Source: Ardenticatenaceae bacterium
GTDB taxonomy: Bacteria; Chloroflexota; Anaerolineae; Promineifilales; Promineifilaceae
Reading direction: 5' to 3'
Length of the DNA: 64,000 bases
NCBI GenBank assembly: GCA_020634245.1
Contig: JACKCC010000006.1
Span: 248,001 to 312,000, forward strand
Shown here: piece after piece, positions 35,389 through 43,910 of the stretch
Position numbering within the stretch: the first letter of the stretch is position 1
How the letters are laid out: each line of letters begins with the position of its first letter
Translations under genes and position numbers: made by a program
The notes under the pieces: generated by a model
What the model was told of the DNA's origin: nothing
Database searches by the model: none
The model's input: the letters and a program-made list of their open reading frames with translations, nothing else

Positions 35389-36654
35389 ATGGATGATGAA
35401 ACAACCTTCATGAAGACGCAGTGGGCCGAGGTGGATGAGAACGGCCGTCTTACCTTGCCGCCGGAAGTGGCCCAACAGTTCGGCCTGACGCCTGGGGCAC
35501 GGCTGCGCATCGAAACGGAACGCAACAATTTTCGTCTGCACCGTCCCGTCACCCATCTGGCCAAGCTGTACATCGAAGCCACCAACCATTGCAACATCGA
35601 CTGCGCCACCTGTATGCGCAACAACTGGGACGTGGAAATAGGCTTTATGTCCGAGGAGACGTTTGGTCACATCTTGTCCAACCTTGAGGAAGTTGGACGG
35701 CCGTTAGACATCACCATGATGGGCATTGGCGAACCACTGGCTCATCCCCGCACCATCGAGATGATCGCTCAACTCAAAGCACTAGGTCACAGGGTAGAAA
35801 TGGTCACTAACGGCACGCTGCTCAACGAAAAACGGGCCCGTGGTCTCATCGAAGCCGGGCTGGATGTGCTGTGGGTTTCTATCGACGGCGCTACGCCGGA
35901 GAACTTCGCCGACATCCGTTTAGGCGCGTACTTGCCTAAAATCTTGGAAAACATCCGCCGTTTCCGCCGTCTGCGACGGCCGGCCCATCACCCGGTTCCT
36001 GAAATCGGCATCGCTTTTGTGGCCATGAAGCGCAACATCAACGACCTGCCGGAACTGCTGGCGCTGGGCAAAAGTCTGGGCGCAACCCGTTTTTCTGTCA
36101 GCAATTTACTGCCTCATTCGGCCGAAATGAAGGACGAAATCCTGTACAAACGGTCGCTGAACAGCATCACCTACTTGCCATCCCCCTGGCTGCGCCACCT
36201 CGATTTACCCAAAATGGATTTCAATGAACTGACCGCCGAACCGATTATCAAGGCATTGAGCAGCGGTTATAACGTCACCCTGGCCGGCAACAATTTGGGC
36301 GGGGCCAATAACGTTTGCACCTTCATCGAATCGGGGGCGATGGCCATCGGCTGGAATGGCAATATGGCCCCTTGCCCGCCGTTGGTTCATACCCATGTCG
36401 GCTATTTGCAAGGGTATGAGCGCACGTCAATCAAACACATCCTGGGCAACGTCCGCGAACGGTCATTGCTGGACGTGTGGCACGATCCTGAATACGTCGC
36501 CTACCGGGAGCGGGTGCAGCAGTTTGCCTTTGCGCCCTGCACCTCCTGCGGCGGCTGCGAAATCGCCTGGGACAATCAAACCGACTGCTACAGCCGTCCG
36601 GCACCGGCCTGCGGCGGCTGCCTGTGGGCGCAAGCCGTCATCCAGTGCCCGTGA
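35389..36654 (+). CDS. AbrB-domain / radical SAM / SPASM fusion protein
   Basis: 421 residues from the ATG at 35389. The start is uncertain: 35314 and 35410 are in frame too, and none has a clear ribosome site. Residues ~8-55 are an AbrB/SpoVT-type domain (WAEVDENGRLTLPPEVAQQ, LTPGARLRI). The radical SAM domain follows with the cluster motif CNIDCATC (IEATNHCNIDC), GEPLAHPR and a Lys/Ser strand near VEMVTNGTLL. The C-terminus is SPASM-like: ACPP-type CPPLVHTH, then CTSCGGC and the closing CGGC. The region MRNNWDVEIGFM recalls maturases of tungsten oxidoreductases, but no such enzyme is in the window. Likely it modifies a peptide or cofactor. Confidence 0.85.
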   Translation: MDDETTFMKTQWAEVDENGRLTLPPEVAQQFGLTPGARLRIETERNNFRLHRPVTHLAKLYIEATNHCNIDCATCMRNNWDVEIGFMSEETFGHILSNLEEVGRPLDITMMGIGEPLAHPRTIEMIAQLKALGHRVEMVTNGTLLNEKRARGLIEAGLDVLWVSIDGATPENFADIRLGAYLPKILENIRRFRRLRRPAHHPVPEIGIAFVAMKRNINDLPELLALGKSLGATRFSVSNLLPHSAEMKDEILYKRSLNSITYLPSPWLRHLDLPKMDFNELTAEPIIKALSSGYNVTLAGNNLGGANNVCTFIESGAMAIGWNGNMAPCPPLVHTHVGYLQGYERTSIKHILGNVRERSLLDVWHDPEYVAYRERVQQFAFAPCTSCGGCEIAWDNQTDCYSRPAPACGGCLWAQAVIQCP

Positions 36655-36665
36655 GTGCAGGGGCG

Positions 36666-36743
36666 AAAAGGTGGAAGGGTGAACGGGTGAAAGGGTGAAA
36701 ATGCTCACCTCTTCACTCGTTCACCCCTTCATTTTGCCACTTC
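36666..36743. repeat. GGGTGAA word-repeat inverted repeat before murJ
   Basis: GGTGGAAGGGTGAACGGGTG is followed within 60 bp by the imperfect complement CACTCGTTCACCCCTTC and GCCACTTC. The spacer between the radical SAM gene and murJ is thus one long imperfect hairpin. Confidence 0.5.
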
Positions 36744-36769
36744 ACAACTCTGCTCTACAATTCCGCCCC

Positions 36770-38296
36770 ATGGAACGTGCACGCCATCTATTTCGCTCCA
36801 GCGTGATTGTCATCGCCCTGCTGGGCCTGGACAAGGTACTGGGACTGCTTCGGACTCAACTTGTTGGAGCCGCTTTTGGCACGGGTAACGAATATGATGC
36901 CTTTACGGCCGCTAACCAACTGCCGGAAGTCTTTGTCACCCTCATCTCCGGTGGGGCACTGGCGGCAGCTTTTATTCCCGTTTATTCCGCTTATCTAAAA
37001 AGCGAAGAAGCGCGGCAAAGTGCCCGGCTGGCTAACAGCATCCTCACCCTGGTACTGCTGGTGTTGGCGGGTGTTTCGGCCATTGGTGCTGTATTTGCGC
37101 CCTGGATAACGCAGGCGCTGCTCGTGCCCGGCTTCGACTCGCAAAAACAGGCGCTGACGGCCGATTTGATGCGCGTCATTTTGGTTCAGACGACGATTTT
37201 TGGTGTCAGCGGCGTATTGAGCAGCATTTTGAATGCCCATCAACACTTCATTTTGCCAGCGTTAGCGCCTACAGCATTGCATATTGGCTACTTTATTGGC
37301 CTGTTTTTGTTTGTGCCGCAGATGGGTATCATGGGGCTGGCCTGGGGCACAGTGGTGGGCGGCGTTTTGCACGTCTTGATTCAGGTGCCGGGCTTGCGGC
37401 GGTATGGCTTCCGCTACCGGCCGCTGCTGGCGCTGGAGATGCGCGGCGTGCGTGAGGTCATTCACCTGATGGGACCGCGCATGGTGACGCTGGGCACGGT
37501 GCAAATCGCCGACTTGTTCATCATCCGCATCACCTCCGGTCTGAGCGCGGGGGCAACGTCGGGCTATTTTTACGGTTATTATTTGCAGCAGTTACCGGAG
37601 ACATTGTTCGGCACGGCCGTTGCCTTGGTCCTGTTCCCCACGATGGCCGAGTTGTTTAATGCCGGGGATGTGGATGGGTTGAAGCGTACGGCCGTTACCG
37701 GGCTGCGTATCATCTGGACGTTGACCGTACCGGCAGCGGTGGGACTGGTTCTGCTGGGCCGGCCGGCGATTGCTCTCTTTTTAGAGCGGGGCGCGTTCAC
37801 GCCGGAATCGACGCTGCTGGTCTACCGGGTGCTGGTCTTTTTCAGCGTGCGTATCGTCAGCGAAGCAACATTGGAGATTGCCGCCCGCCTCTTTTTTGCC
37901 CAGCACGATACACGCACGCCGATGTTTGTGGCGTTGGGCTGGCTGGTGGTCAACGTGGGGCTGGCTTACGGGCTGGTGGCCTGGTTGAGCGTCGGCGGTC
38001 TGGCGCTGGCCAGCACGATTGCCTTTACACTGCAATCGACGGTGCTGCTGATTTTGAATCATCGCCGCCTGGGTGGCTTGTTGGGGCGGGAACTGGCGGT
38101 GAGTGCTGGGCGTATCCTTCTGGCAGCGGCGGGGATGGCGTTGGTGGTGTGGGGTGTGGGGTTGGTGGTGGCTGACAGCGGCCGTTTCGTCACCCTCATT
38201 TTGAGCACACTGGCTGGTGGTGCCAGCTACCTGGGCCTCATCCTGCTCCTGGGCGGGCGGGAGATTCCTGATTTGCTGCGGCTACTGCGTAGTTGA
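36770..38296 (+). CDS. murJ: MurJ lipid II flippase
   Basis: 508 residues. About fourteen hydrophobic helices of the MVF/MATE-like fold. It starts with the MurJ N-terminal pattern (LFRSSVIVIALLGLDKVLGLLRTQLVGAAFGTG) when read in parts, and then DAFTAANQLPEVFVTL and SGGALAAAFIPVYSAYL. It moves lipid-linked peptidoglycan precursor across the cytoplasmic membrane. The ATG at 36770 lacks a clear ribosome site but begins the conserved domain; the in-frame extension to 36695 encodes unrelated spacer sequence. An insertion sequence sits 28 bp after the stop and does not interrupt the gene. Confidence 0.93.
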   Translation: MERARHLFRSSVIVIALLGLDKVLGLLRTQLVGAAFGTGNEYDAFTAANQLPEVFVTLISGGALAAAFIPVYSAYLKSEEARQSARLANSILTLVLLVLAGVSAIGAVFAPWITQALLVPGFDSQKQALTADLMRVILVQTTIFGVSGVLSSILNAHQHFILPALAPTALHIGYFIGLFLFVPQMGIMGLAWGTVVGGVLHVLIQVPGLRRYGFRYRPLLALEMRGVREVIHLMGPRMVTLGTVQIADLFIIRITSGLSAGATSGYFYGYYLQQLPETLFGTAVALVLFPTMAELFNAGDVDGLKRTAVTGLRIIWTLTVPAAVGLVLLGRPAIALFLERGAFTPESTLLVYRVLVFFSVRIVSEATLEIAARLFFAQHDTRTPMFVALGWLVVNVGLAYGLVAWLSVGGLALASTIAFTLQSTVLLILNHRRLGGLLGRELAVSAGRILLAAAGMALVVWGVGLVVADSGRFVTLILSTLAGGASYLGLILLLGGREIPDLLRLLRS

Positions 38297-38324
38297 TAGA
38301 TAGACTGTGATTGAAATACAGGTA

Positions 38325-39318
38325 ACTCTATCTATGGGTTTTCTCTGGACGAAAAGGGGCCTTTCAAAGACACTTTCCAAAATCTCACCTAAGGAGTGTG
38401 TCCATGAAAGGCTTGACCAACTATATCACAGAGTCTTCTTGGGAAGACATCATTATCTTCTGGTTTGTTCATATTGATGACGGTTACAAAAAACTTATCG
38501 CTCAACAAGATTCTCCATTGCGCAAACGCGGTCCCGAACCCAAGATGTCAGATAGTGAAGTCATGACGATTTCTCTGGTCATTGAAACGTTTTTCAACGG
38601 GTGCGAAGAAATCGGTTACGCCTTTGTTTGTCAATTCTTGAGCCATTTGTTTCCCGATTTGCTGGATTTAGACCGATTTAACCATAGGCGGCGACAATTG
38701 ATCAGTATCATTGAAGCAATTCGACGGCAATTTCGACAACAATTGCTGGATCTGAAAGAAAATGTTCGTCTTGTCGACAGTGCACCAGTGACATTGATGA
38801 CATATACACGTGGAGCACGATGCGAAAGTGTGTATGGCCCAGAGTACTTTGGTGTTGTTACCAGCAAAAAAGGCAAGTTCTTTGGTCTACGCTTGCACCT
38901 GACCACAACGCCAGACCAACTCATTGATGAATGGCTATTAGCACCAGCTTCGGTTCCTGATGGCAAAGCTGTTGATGCTCTGCTGGAGGGTTGTAACGAT
39001 TTGGCAGTCATTGGCGACAAAGCTTACAACGATGAGGAACTGGAAGATCGTTTGTGGCGCAAACGGCGTATTCATTTGTTACCTTTACGTAAAAGCAACC
39101 AAATGAAACAATGGTCAGATGATGTTCGTCGCGCGATGGGAAAAGTTCGCCATCGAGTAGAAACGGTTTTTAGCGTGTTAACAACAATTTTTAATGTGCA
39201 ACGTCCGCGAGGACGAAGTTTAACCGGTCATGTGGTTCGGGTTGCTACATGTATCTTGGCGCATACCATGAGCTTTCTAATTGCTCAAAATTCCATCGGA
39301 TAAACCCATAGATAGAGT
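38325..39318 (+). mobile_element. Complete insertion sequence (IS982-like), 994 bp
   Basis: The ends are an exact 17-bp inverted repeat, ACTCTATCTATGGGTTT at 38325-38341 and its complement at 39302-39318. They are flanked by the 5-bp direct repeat AGGTA (38320-38324 and 39319-39323), the expected target duplication. One transposase frame fills it. It contains none of the iterated palindrome ACGGCCGT found on average every ~670 bp in the window, so it looks like a recent arrival. The intact frame and exact duplication suggest it may still be active. Confidence 0.92.
38404..39303 (+). CDS. Transposase, IS982-like DDE
   Basis: 299 residues. The DDE residues are visible: Asp in RLVDSAPVTLM, Asp in AVIGDKAYNDEE, and Glu in HRVETVFSVL. 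The N-terminal part (KMSDSEVMTISLVIE, LDLDRFNHRRRQL) follows IS982 patterns. AAGGAG lies 7 bp before the ATG at 38404. It catalyses transposition of the element that encloses it. Base composition is lower in G+C than the neighbours. The family call rests on motif likeness; IS4-type relatives cannot be excluded. Confidence 0.88.
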   Translation: MKGLTNYITESSWEDIIIFWFVHIDDGYKKLIAQQDSPLRKRGPEPKMSDSEVMTISLVIETFFNGCEEIGYAFVCQFLSHLFPDLLDLDRFNHRRRQLISIIEAIRRQFRQQLLDLKENVRLVDSAPVTLMTYTRGARCESVYGPEYFGVVTSKKGKFFGLRLHLTTTPDQLIDEWLLAPASVPDGKAVDALLEGCNDLAVIGDKAYNDEELEDRLWRKRRIHLLPLRKSNQMKQWSDDVRRAMGKVRHRVETVFSVLTTIFNVQRPRGRSLTGHVVRVATCILAHTMSFLIAQNSIG

Positions 39319-39418
39319 AGGTAGTGTAATCTTAAAGTTTGGCCAAAATCAAAGTGATTGTGATTGTTTGACAATCACTTTGAAATCTATGCTATCTTTT
39401 GGAGAGAGGGGATAGAAA

Positions 39419-39792
39419 ATGAGAAATAAAAGACGACGCAACATGGGTTTATTACTCTTGATAAGTGGTAGTGTTTTGTGGTTGCAGGTTCATGGCCATA
39501 TCCATGGCCTGTTGGGAGCTTCGAAGAAGACGTAGGTGTAGGGGCGGTTTTCATATGCAGTCCAATATTTATTTTGTTAGGAATAAGTTTGATAATATCT
39601 TATTCGAAAATGAAGGATAAAGACATTCTTCAACTGGGGATACTTTTTCTGATAATTGGGGCAATTTCGTTTCCATCTTTCAATAGAACTGTTTATGTTA
39701 TGTGCAGTTCTATATTGTTCGTTATTGGAATCGGTCTTATGATTACTTATGTCGTGAAGTTCTGGCAAAAAAAGCTAACAAGAACTAGTTGA
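39419..39792 (+). pseudogene. Small membrane protein gene, split by a frameshift
   Basis: An ATG at 39419 with a strong ribosome site (GGAGAGAGGGGATAGAAA) starts a frame that reads MRNKRRRNMGLLLLISGSVL, a basic start and first membrane helix, and then runs out after about 38 residues. The -1/+2 frame from about 39478 continues with AGSWPYPWPVG and three more helices (VGAVFICSPIFILLGISLII, LGILFLIIGAISF, CSSILFVIGIGLMITYVV). A missing base near the TTTT run at 39474-39477 would join both. So it is either a decayed gene or a sequencing or assembly error. The intact product would be about 125 residues. It lies next to the IS and has no family that I recognise. Confidence 0.65.
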
Positions 39793-39980
39793 ATATCCTG
39801 TTATACATAACGGTTCATACATCAAATGTATTGCATGAGATTAATCTCTACATCATTATGAATCTGCTCTGGACTTTCCAGGTTGGAGGATACAGCTGTG
39901 AATAAAATCATCCAATCTGAATGCCGTTTCCCGAAGTATAATCGATTCTTTTTGCTCGACGTGTACGAGAAGCAGAGGAA

Positions 39981-40829
39981 ATGATTATGTTGCTTAAAGA
40001 CAAAATGATTGATATTGGCTGGCCGATGCATGTACGTGTCTGGCAGCCGGAAGCGGGGGAGAAACGGCCGTACCTCCTCATCCACGGCCTCTCCAGCAAT
40101 GCCCGAACCTGGGACGGCGTCGCTCGCGAATTGGCGCAGCAGGGGCATCCGGTGGTTGCTGTTGACCAGCGCGGTCACGGACTGAGCCACAAACCGGATG
40201 ACGGCTACGATTTCGCCACCATCACCGCCGATTTGATGCGTTTGCTGGCCGAATTGGGCTGGCAGGAAAAGCGCCCCATCCTGGCCGGGCAGTCGTGGGG
40301 CGGCAATGTGCTGCTGGCTTTTGGCTACCATTATCCTGGCGTGGCCGGCCAGCTGATTTTTGTCGATGGCGGTTTTCTTGATTTGTCAGGACGGGGAACG
40401 TGGGAAGAAATAGCGATGGCGCTGCGCCCGCCCAATCTCAACGGTACGCCGTTACCCCAACTGCGGGCGCGAATCAAAGAATTCCATCCTGATTGGTCCC
40501 CGGAAGGGATTGAAGCGACGCTGGCTAACTTTGCGCATTTACCTGATGGGACGGTACGGCCGTGGCTGTCGCTGGATCATCATATGCAAATTTTACGGGC
40601 AATGTATGAGCAGAAGCCGCAAACGCTTTTCCCGCGCATCACCGAGCCGGTGTTGATTTGTGTGGCCGATGATGGCAGTGAATGGACCCATCAAAAGCGG
40701 GAGCAGGTGCGCATCGCCGCCGATTTGCTTCCGCAGGCACAGGTGGTGTGGTTCCCCAACACGGCCCACGATATTCATGTTGAGAAACCGGTCGAACTGG
40801 CGCGGATGTTTGAGGAGTTTGTTTCTTAA
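39981..40829 (+). CDS. Alpha/beta hydrolase
   Basis: 282 residues of the alpha/beta-hydrolase fold. The oxyanion strand motif is LLIHGLSSNARTWDG, the nucleophile elbow GQSWGG, and the catalytic acid and His are probably VADDGS and the TAHDIHVE segment. It has no signal peptide, so it is cytoplasmic. The substrate is not known; relatives act as esterases, lipases or C-C hydrolases. AGAGGAAATG precedes; ATG codons at 39981 and 39987 are both possible. Confidence 0.9.
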   Translation: MIMLLKDKMIDIGWPMHVRVWQPEAGEKRPYLLIHGLSSNARTWDGVARELAQQGHPVVAVDQRGHGLSHKPDDGYDFATITADLMRLLAELGWQEKRPILAGQSWGGNVLLAFGYHYPGVAGQLIFVDGGFLDLSGRGTWEEIAMALRPPNLNGTPLPQLRARIKEFHPDWSPEGIEATLANFAHLPDGTVRPWLSLDHHMQILRAMYEQKPQTLFPRITEPVLICVADDGSEWTHQKREQVRIAADLLPQAQVVWFPNTAHDIHVEKPVELARMFEEFVS

Positions 40830-40891
40830 TCTTTGCTGCGGTTGTCGTCGTGCCGCCTTATGAAAAACAACTGGTTTTGTGGCTAAAAGCG

Positions 40892-40938
40892 GAAGAATCC
40901 CAACCAGCTTTTACTTTTGGGGCTGGTTGGGATTCTTC
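40892..40938. terminator. Bidirectional hairpin terminator
   Basis: Arms GAAGAATCCCAACCAGC and GCTGGTTGGGATTCTTC pair perfectly over 17 bp around a 13-base loop. It separates the convergent hydrolase and glyS genes. No long U-run is seen, but the stem is very stable. Confidence 0.7.
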
Positions 40939-40980
40939 ACTTCGTTCAGAATGACAATTCAGGAAACGGATTTACTTCTT

Positions 40981-42375
40981 CTAACCAATCTGTTCCCGCA
41001 AATATGTCACCAATTGGTCCACATTTACCCGCACCTGCTCCGTCGTATCCCGGTCGCGCACCGTCACCGTGTTATCGGCCAGTGTGTCAAAATCCACCGT
41101 CACACAGAACGGCGTGCCGATTTCATCCTGGTAATAGTAGCGCTTGCCGATATTGCCTCGTTCATCCCAAGTCGTGGCAAAATGGTCAGTCAAATCGGCG
41201 AAGATCGCCTCGGCCTTGGCTACCAAATCCGGTTTATTCTTCAACAACGGAAACACCGCCACCTTGTACGGAGCCAATGATGGCTTGAAGCGCAGCACGG
41301 TACGATTGTTCGCCGTATCTTCCCAATACGCATCAGCCAGCAGCATCAAGAAAACGCGGTTGATGCCCAGTGCCGGTTCAATCACGTGGGGCACAAATCG
41401 CTCGCCGCTGGTCTGGTTCAAATATTCCAGCTTCTTGCCCGAATGTTCGATGTGCTGCCGCAAATCATAATCGGTGCGGTAGGCGATACCCCACAACTCT
41501 TTGAAGCCGAAGGGAAAGTTGTAATCCAGGTCGTAGGTGTCCTCGCTGTAATGGCTGCGTTCCTTGTCGGTGTGCTGCCGCCAGCGCAGATTGTCGGGAT
41601 TCACGCCCAGCTTATCAACGACAAACGACCACATCGCTGCCTGCCACTGGGCAAACAGATCCCGCCAATCTGTTTCTCGCGGATCGAAGAAATATTCGAT
41701 TTCCGCCTGTTCAAACTCCAGTGTGCGGAAGACAAATTGGCCGGTGGTGATTTCATTGCGGAAGCTCTTGCCAATCTGGGCAATGCCAAAGGGCAGCTTG
41801 ACGCGGGTAGAATCCAGCACCTGCTTGAAATTGCTGAAGATGCCCTGGGCCGTTTCGCCGCGCAGGTATACTTTTGATTTTTCACCGGCAATCACGCCAA
41901 TGGCCGTCTCGAACAAGATATTGAACTCGCGCGGCGGTGTCACTTCGTTGCCGTCGGGGCTGGTAATTTGATGTTTGGCGATAAATTCGGCCATCTCTGG
42001 CACCGTTAATTCTTCCACCACCACGTCATCCACGCCAGCATTTTGGGCGATCCAGGCCTCGATGAGGTGGTCGGCGCGGTAGCGTTGATTGGTCACCTTG
42101 TCTTCCACCAACGGATCGGTGAAGGACGAGACGTGCCCCGACGCCACCCAGGTCTGCGGATGCAGCAAAATTTGCGAGTCGATGCCGACCATGTCGAAAC
42201 GTTTGTTGACCATCTCCCGCCACCAGAGGCTGCGGATGTTGCGCAGCAGTTCCACGCCCAAGGGGCCGTAATCGTACGAGCTGGCCAGCCCGCCGTAAAT
42301 CTCTGAGGTGGGGTAAACAAAGCCGCGCCGTTTAGCCAGCGCGACCAGGGTTTCAAGGGTAAGTTCTTCGCTCAT
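40981..42375 (-). CDS. glyS: Glycyl-tRNA synthetase, single-chain type
   Basis: 464 residues, a homodimeric (archaeal/eukaryotic-like) class II GlyRS. The first motif block LAKRRGFVYPTSEIYGGLASSYDYGPLG carries the start of the family, motif 2 includes GIAQIGKSFRNEI, and motif 3 is PALGINRVFLMLL. A C-terminal anticodon domain (YKVAVFPLL to YYYQDEIGTPFCVTVD) follows. It charges tRNA(Gly). ATAGGAGAAACA precedes the ATG. Control is by the T-box leader just upstream, so it is expected to be induced by uncharged tRNA(Gly). Confidence 0.97.
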   Translation of the reverse strand: MSEELTLETLVALAKRRGFVYPTSEIYGGLASSYDYGPLGVELLRNIRSLWWREMVNKRFDMVGIDSQILLHPQTWVASGHVSSFTDPLVEDKVTNQRYRADHLIEAWIAQNAGVDDVVVEELTVPEMAEFIAKHQITSPDGNEVTPPREFNILFETAIGVIAGEKSKVYLRGETAQGIFSNFKQVLDSTRVKLPFGIAQIGKSFRNEITTGQFVFRTLEFEQAEIEYFFDPRETDWRDLFAQWQAAMWSFVVDKLGVNPDNLRWRQHTDKERSHYSEDTYDLDYNFPFGFKELWGIAYRTDYDLRQHIEHSGKKLEYLNQTSGERFVPHVIEPALGINRVFLMLLADAYWEDTANNRTVLRFKPSLAPYKVAVFPLLKNKPDLVAKAEAIFADLTDHFATTWDERGNIGKRYYYQDEIGTPFCVTVDFDTLADNTVTVRDRDTTEQVRVNVDQLVTYLREQIG

Positions 42376-42460
42376 TGTTTCTCCTATGAAGCTATTGGCA
42401 TTTCAGCTAGTCAGCATTTCATGACGGGCTGACCGGCTGAAGTGCTGAGACGCTAATAAA

Positions 42461-42622
42461 AAAATACCGTCCCTGCAATGCGTGGTTTGCATTGCAGGGA
42501 CGGCTCAAAATTCGAGTCGCGGTTCCACCCTGCTTCCGTAAGACTATCGAAGTCTCGCGGCACTTAAAAGGGTTGCAGCTCCCGCTTGCCAAAGGCGCTC
42601 ATTGCTGCGATTTGTGATTGCA
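42461..42622 (-). promoter_or_regulatory. T-box riboswitch leader of glyS with terminator
   Basis: On the minus strand the T-box core AGGGTGGAACCGCG is at 42518-42531, the diagnostic antiterminator sequence. Downstream is an intrinsic terminator: CCGTCCCTGCAATGC pairs with GCATTGCAGGGACGG, then a run of seven Ts (about 42461-42500). Upstream, only about 90 nt lie between the predicted transcript start (near 42622) and the T-box, holding one stem (GCAGC / GCTGC) with a GGC triplet (42588-42590) that could be the glycine specifier. The specifier assignment is tentative. Stem I is much shorter than in Bacillus glyQS. Confidence 0.9.
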
Positions 42623-42628
42623 GGCGGT

Positions 42629-42656
42629 ATTCTAGCGGTTAGATGGGATGTGTCAA
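42629..42656 (-). promoter_or_regulatory. Promoter of glyS
   Basis: On the minus strand, TTGACA (42651-42656), a 16-bp spacer and TAGAAT (42629-42634). It sets the transcript start at about 42622, hence a T-box leader of about 245 nt in total. Confidence 0.75.
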
Positions 42657-42729
42657 GCCGAAATTGTGTGGGAACGGCCGTTAACCGCCACATTCCCTAT
42701 TTCGTATTCGCAGATTGAATATATAAAAT

Positions 42730-42743
42730 CGAACCGACGTTCA
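42730..42743. promoter_or_regulatory. LexA (SOS) box of recA
   Basis: CGAACCGACGTTCA matches the Gram-positive SOS box core GAAC-N4-GTTC exactly. It sits 18 bp before the -35 of the recA promoter, where a LexA-type repressor could block RNA polymerase. Confidence 0.75.
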
Positions 42744-42760
42744 GCAAATCGAATTTGGTG

Positions 42761-42789
42761 TTGACAAATAAGAACAAATGTGCTATTCT
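42761..42789 (+). promoter_or_regulatory. Promoter of recA
   Basis: TTGACA (42761-42766), a 17-bp spacer and TATTCT (42784-42789), giving a transcript start near 42796 and a leader of about 39 nt with TAGGAG before the ATG at 42835. Confidence 0.75.
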
Positions 42790-42834
42790 TCTGGCGTTGT
42801 TGATTCCCGTACTGAAAAAATAGGAGAATGTCTC

Positions 42835-43902
42835 ATGGCAAAATCAAGCAGCAATGGGGACGGCCGTACCGCCACCCTGGAAAAAACCCTCGATTCTATT
42901 ACCAAACGATTTGGCGAAGGCACCATCATGCGCCTGGGAGACGCCCAGCACATGCAAGTCGAATCCATCCCCACTGGGGCGCTGTCGCTGGACATCGCCC
43001 TCGGCGTTGGCGGTGTGCCCCGCGGCCGCGTTGTCGAAATCTACGGCCCTGAATCCTCCGGCAAAACCACCCTCTGCCAGCACATCATCGCCGAAGCCCA
43101 ACAGCGTGGCGGCATCTGCGCTTTCGTTGACATGGAACATGCCCTCGACCCCAACTATGCTGCCAAATGCGGCGTAGACGTCAACAACCTGTACGTCTCC
43201 CAGCCCGACACCGGCGAGCAGGCCCTGGAAATCGCCGAAGCCCTCATCCGTTCCGGCACGATGGATGTCGTCGTCGTCGATTCGGTGGCAGCATTGGTAC
43301 CCCGTGCCGAAATCGAAGGCGAGATGGGCGATTCCCACGTTGGCTTGCAGGCCCGCTTGATGTCCCAGGCGCTGCGCAAGCTGTCGGGCGTCATCAAACA
43401 GACCAACACGGTTGTGATTTTCACCAATCAACTGCGCTCCAAGATTGGGGTGATGTTTGGCAATCCGGAAACGACCAGCGGTGGCAATGCCCTCAAGTTC
43501 TACGCTTCGGTGCGGCTGGACATCCGCCGCATTCAGGCCATCAAGGCTGGCAACGATGTCGTCGGTAACCGGACACGGGTGAAGGTGAAGAAGAACAAGG
43601 TTGCGCCGCCGTTCACCGAATGTGAATTTGACATTATGTATAACGAGGGTATTTCGTTAACCGGTGATGTGCTGGATTTGGCGGTTGAACATGAACTGGT
43701 TGATAAACGCGGCGCTTATTTCCGTTATGGCGAGACTTTGCTAGGTCAGGGGCGCGAAAATGCCAAAATATTCCTGGCAGAAAACCCGGCCATTTTAGAT
43801 GAACTGGAGTATTTGATTCGTCGTAAAGTGGGTTTGCCCACAGATCATTTTGAGGCCGTTGGTACGGCAGCAGCTGAGCCAGTTGGAGATGGGACTTTTT
43901 GA
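42835..43902 (+). CDS. recA: RecA recombinase
   Basis: 355 residues, full length. Walker A GPESSGKTT is near residue 69, Walker B VVVVDSVAAL near 142, with loop L1 EIEGEMGDSHVGLQARLMSQALRK and loop L2 following FTNQLRSKIGVMFGNPETTSGGNALKF when read in parts. The C-terminus is short and acidic. RecA forms the strand-exchange filament and triggers LexA cleavage. The frame is open to 42778, but AGGAG sits directly before the ATG at 42835. SOS box and promoter lie upstream. Confidence 0.98.
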   Translation: MAKSSSNGDGRTATLEKTLDSITKRFGEGTIMRLGDAQHMQVESIPTGALSLDIALGVGGVPRGRVVEIYGPESSGKTTLCQHIIAEAQQRGGICAFVDMEHALDPNYAAKCGVDVNNLYVSQPDTGEQALEIAEALIRSGTMDVVVVDSVAALVPRAEIEGEMGDSHVGLQARLMSQALRKLSGVIKQTNTVVIFTNQLRSKIGVMFGNPETTSGGNALKFYASVRLDIRRIQAIKAGNDVVGNRTRVKVKKNKVAPPFTECEFDIMYNEGISLTGDVLDLAVEHELVDKRGAYFRYGETLLGQGRENAKIFLAENPAILDELEYLIRRKVGLPTDHFEAVGTAAAEPVGDGTF

Positions 43903-43910
43903 AAAACTGG

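Noticed and set aside
35389..36654. Firm naming as tungsten oxidoreductase maturase
   Set aside because: The motif after the cluster site is suggestive, but no AOR-type enzyme lies nearby and I cannot run the model.
43011..43431. Long minus-strand frame in recA
   Set aside because: It mirrors codon bias of recA and lacks any motif.
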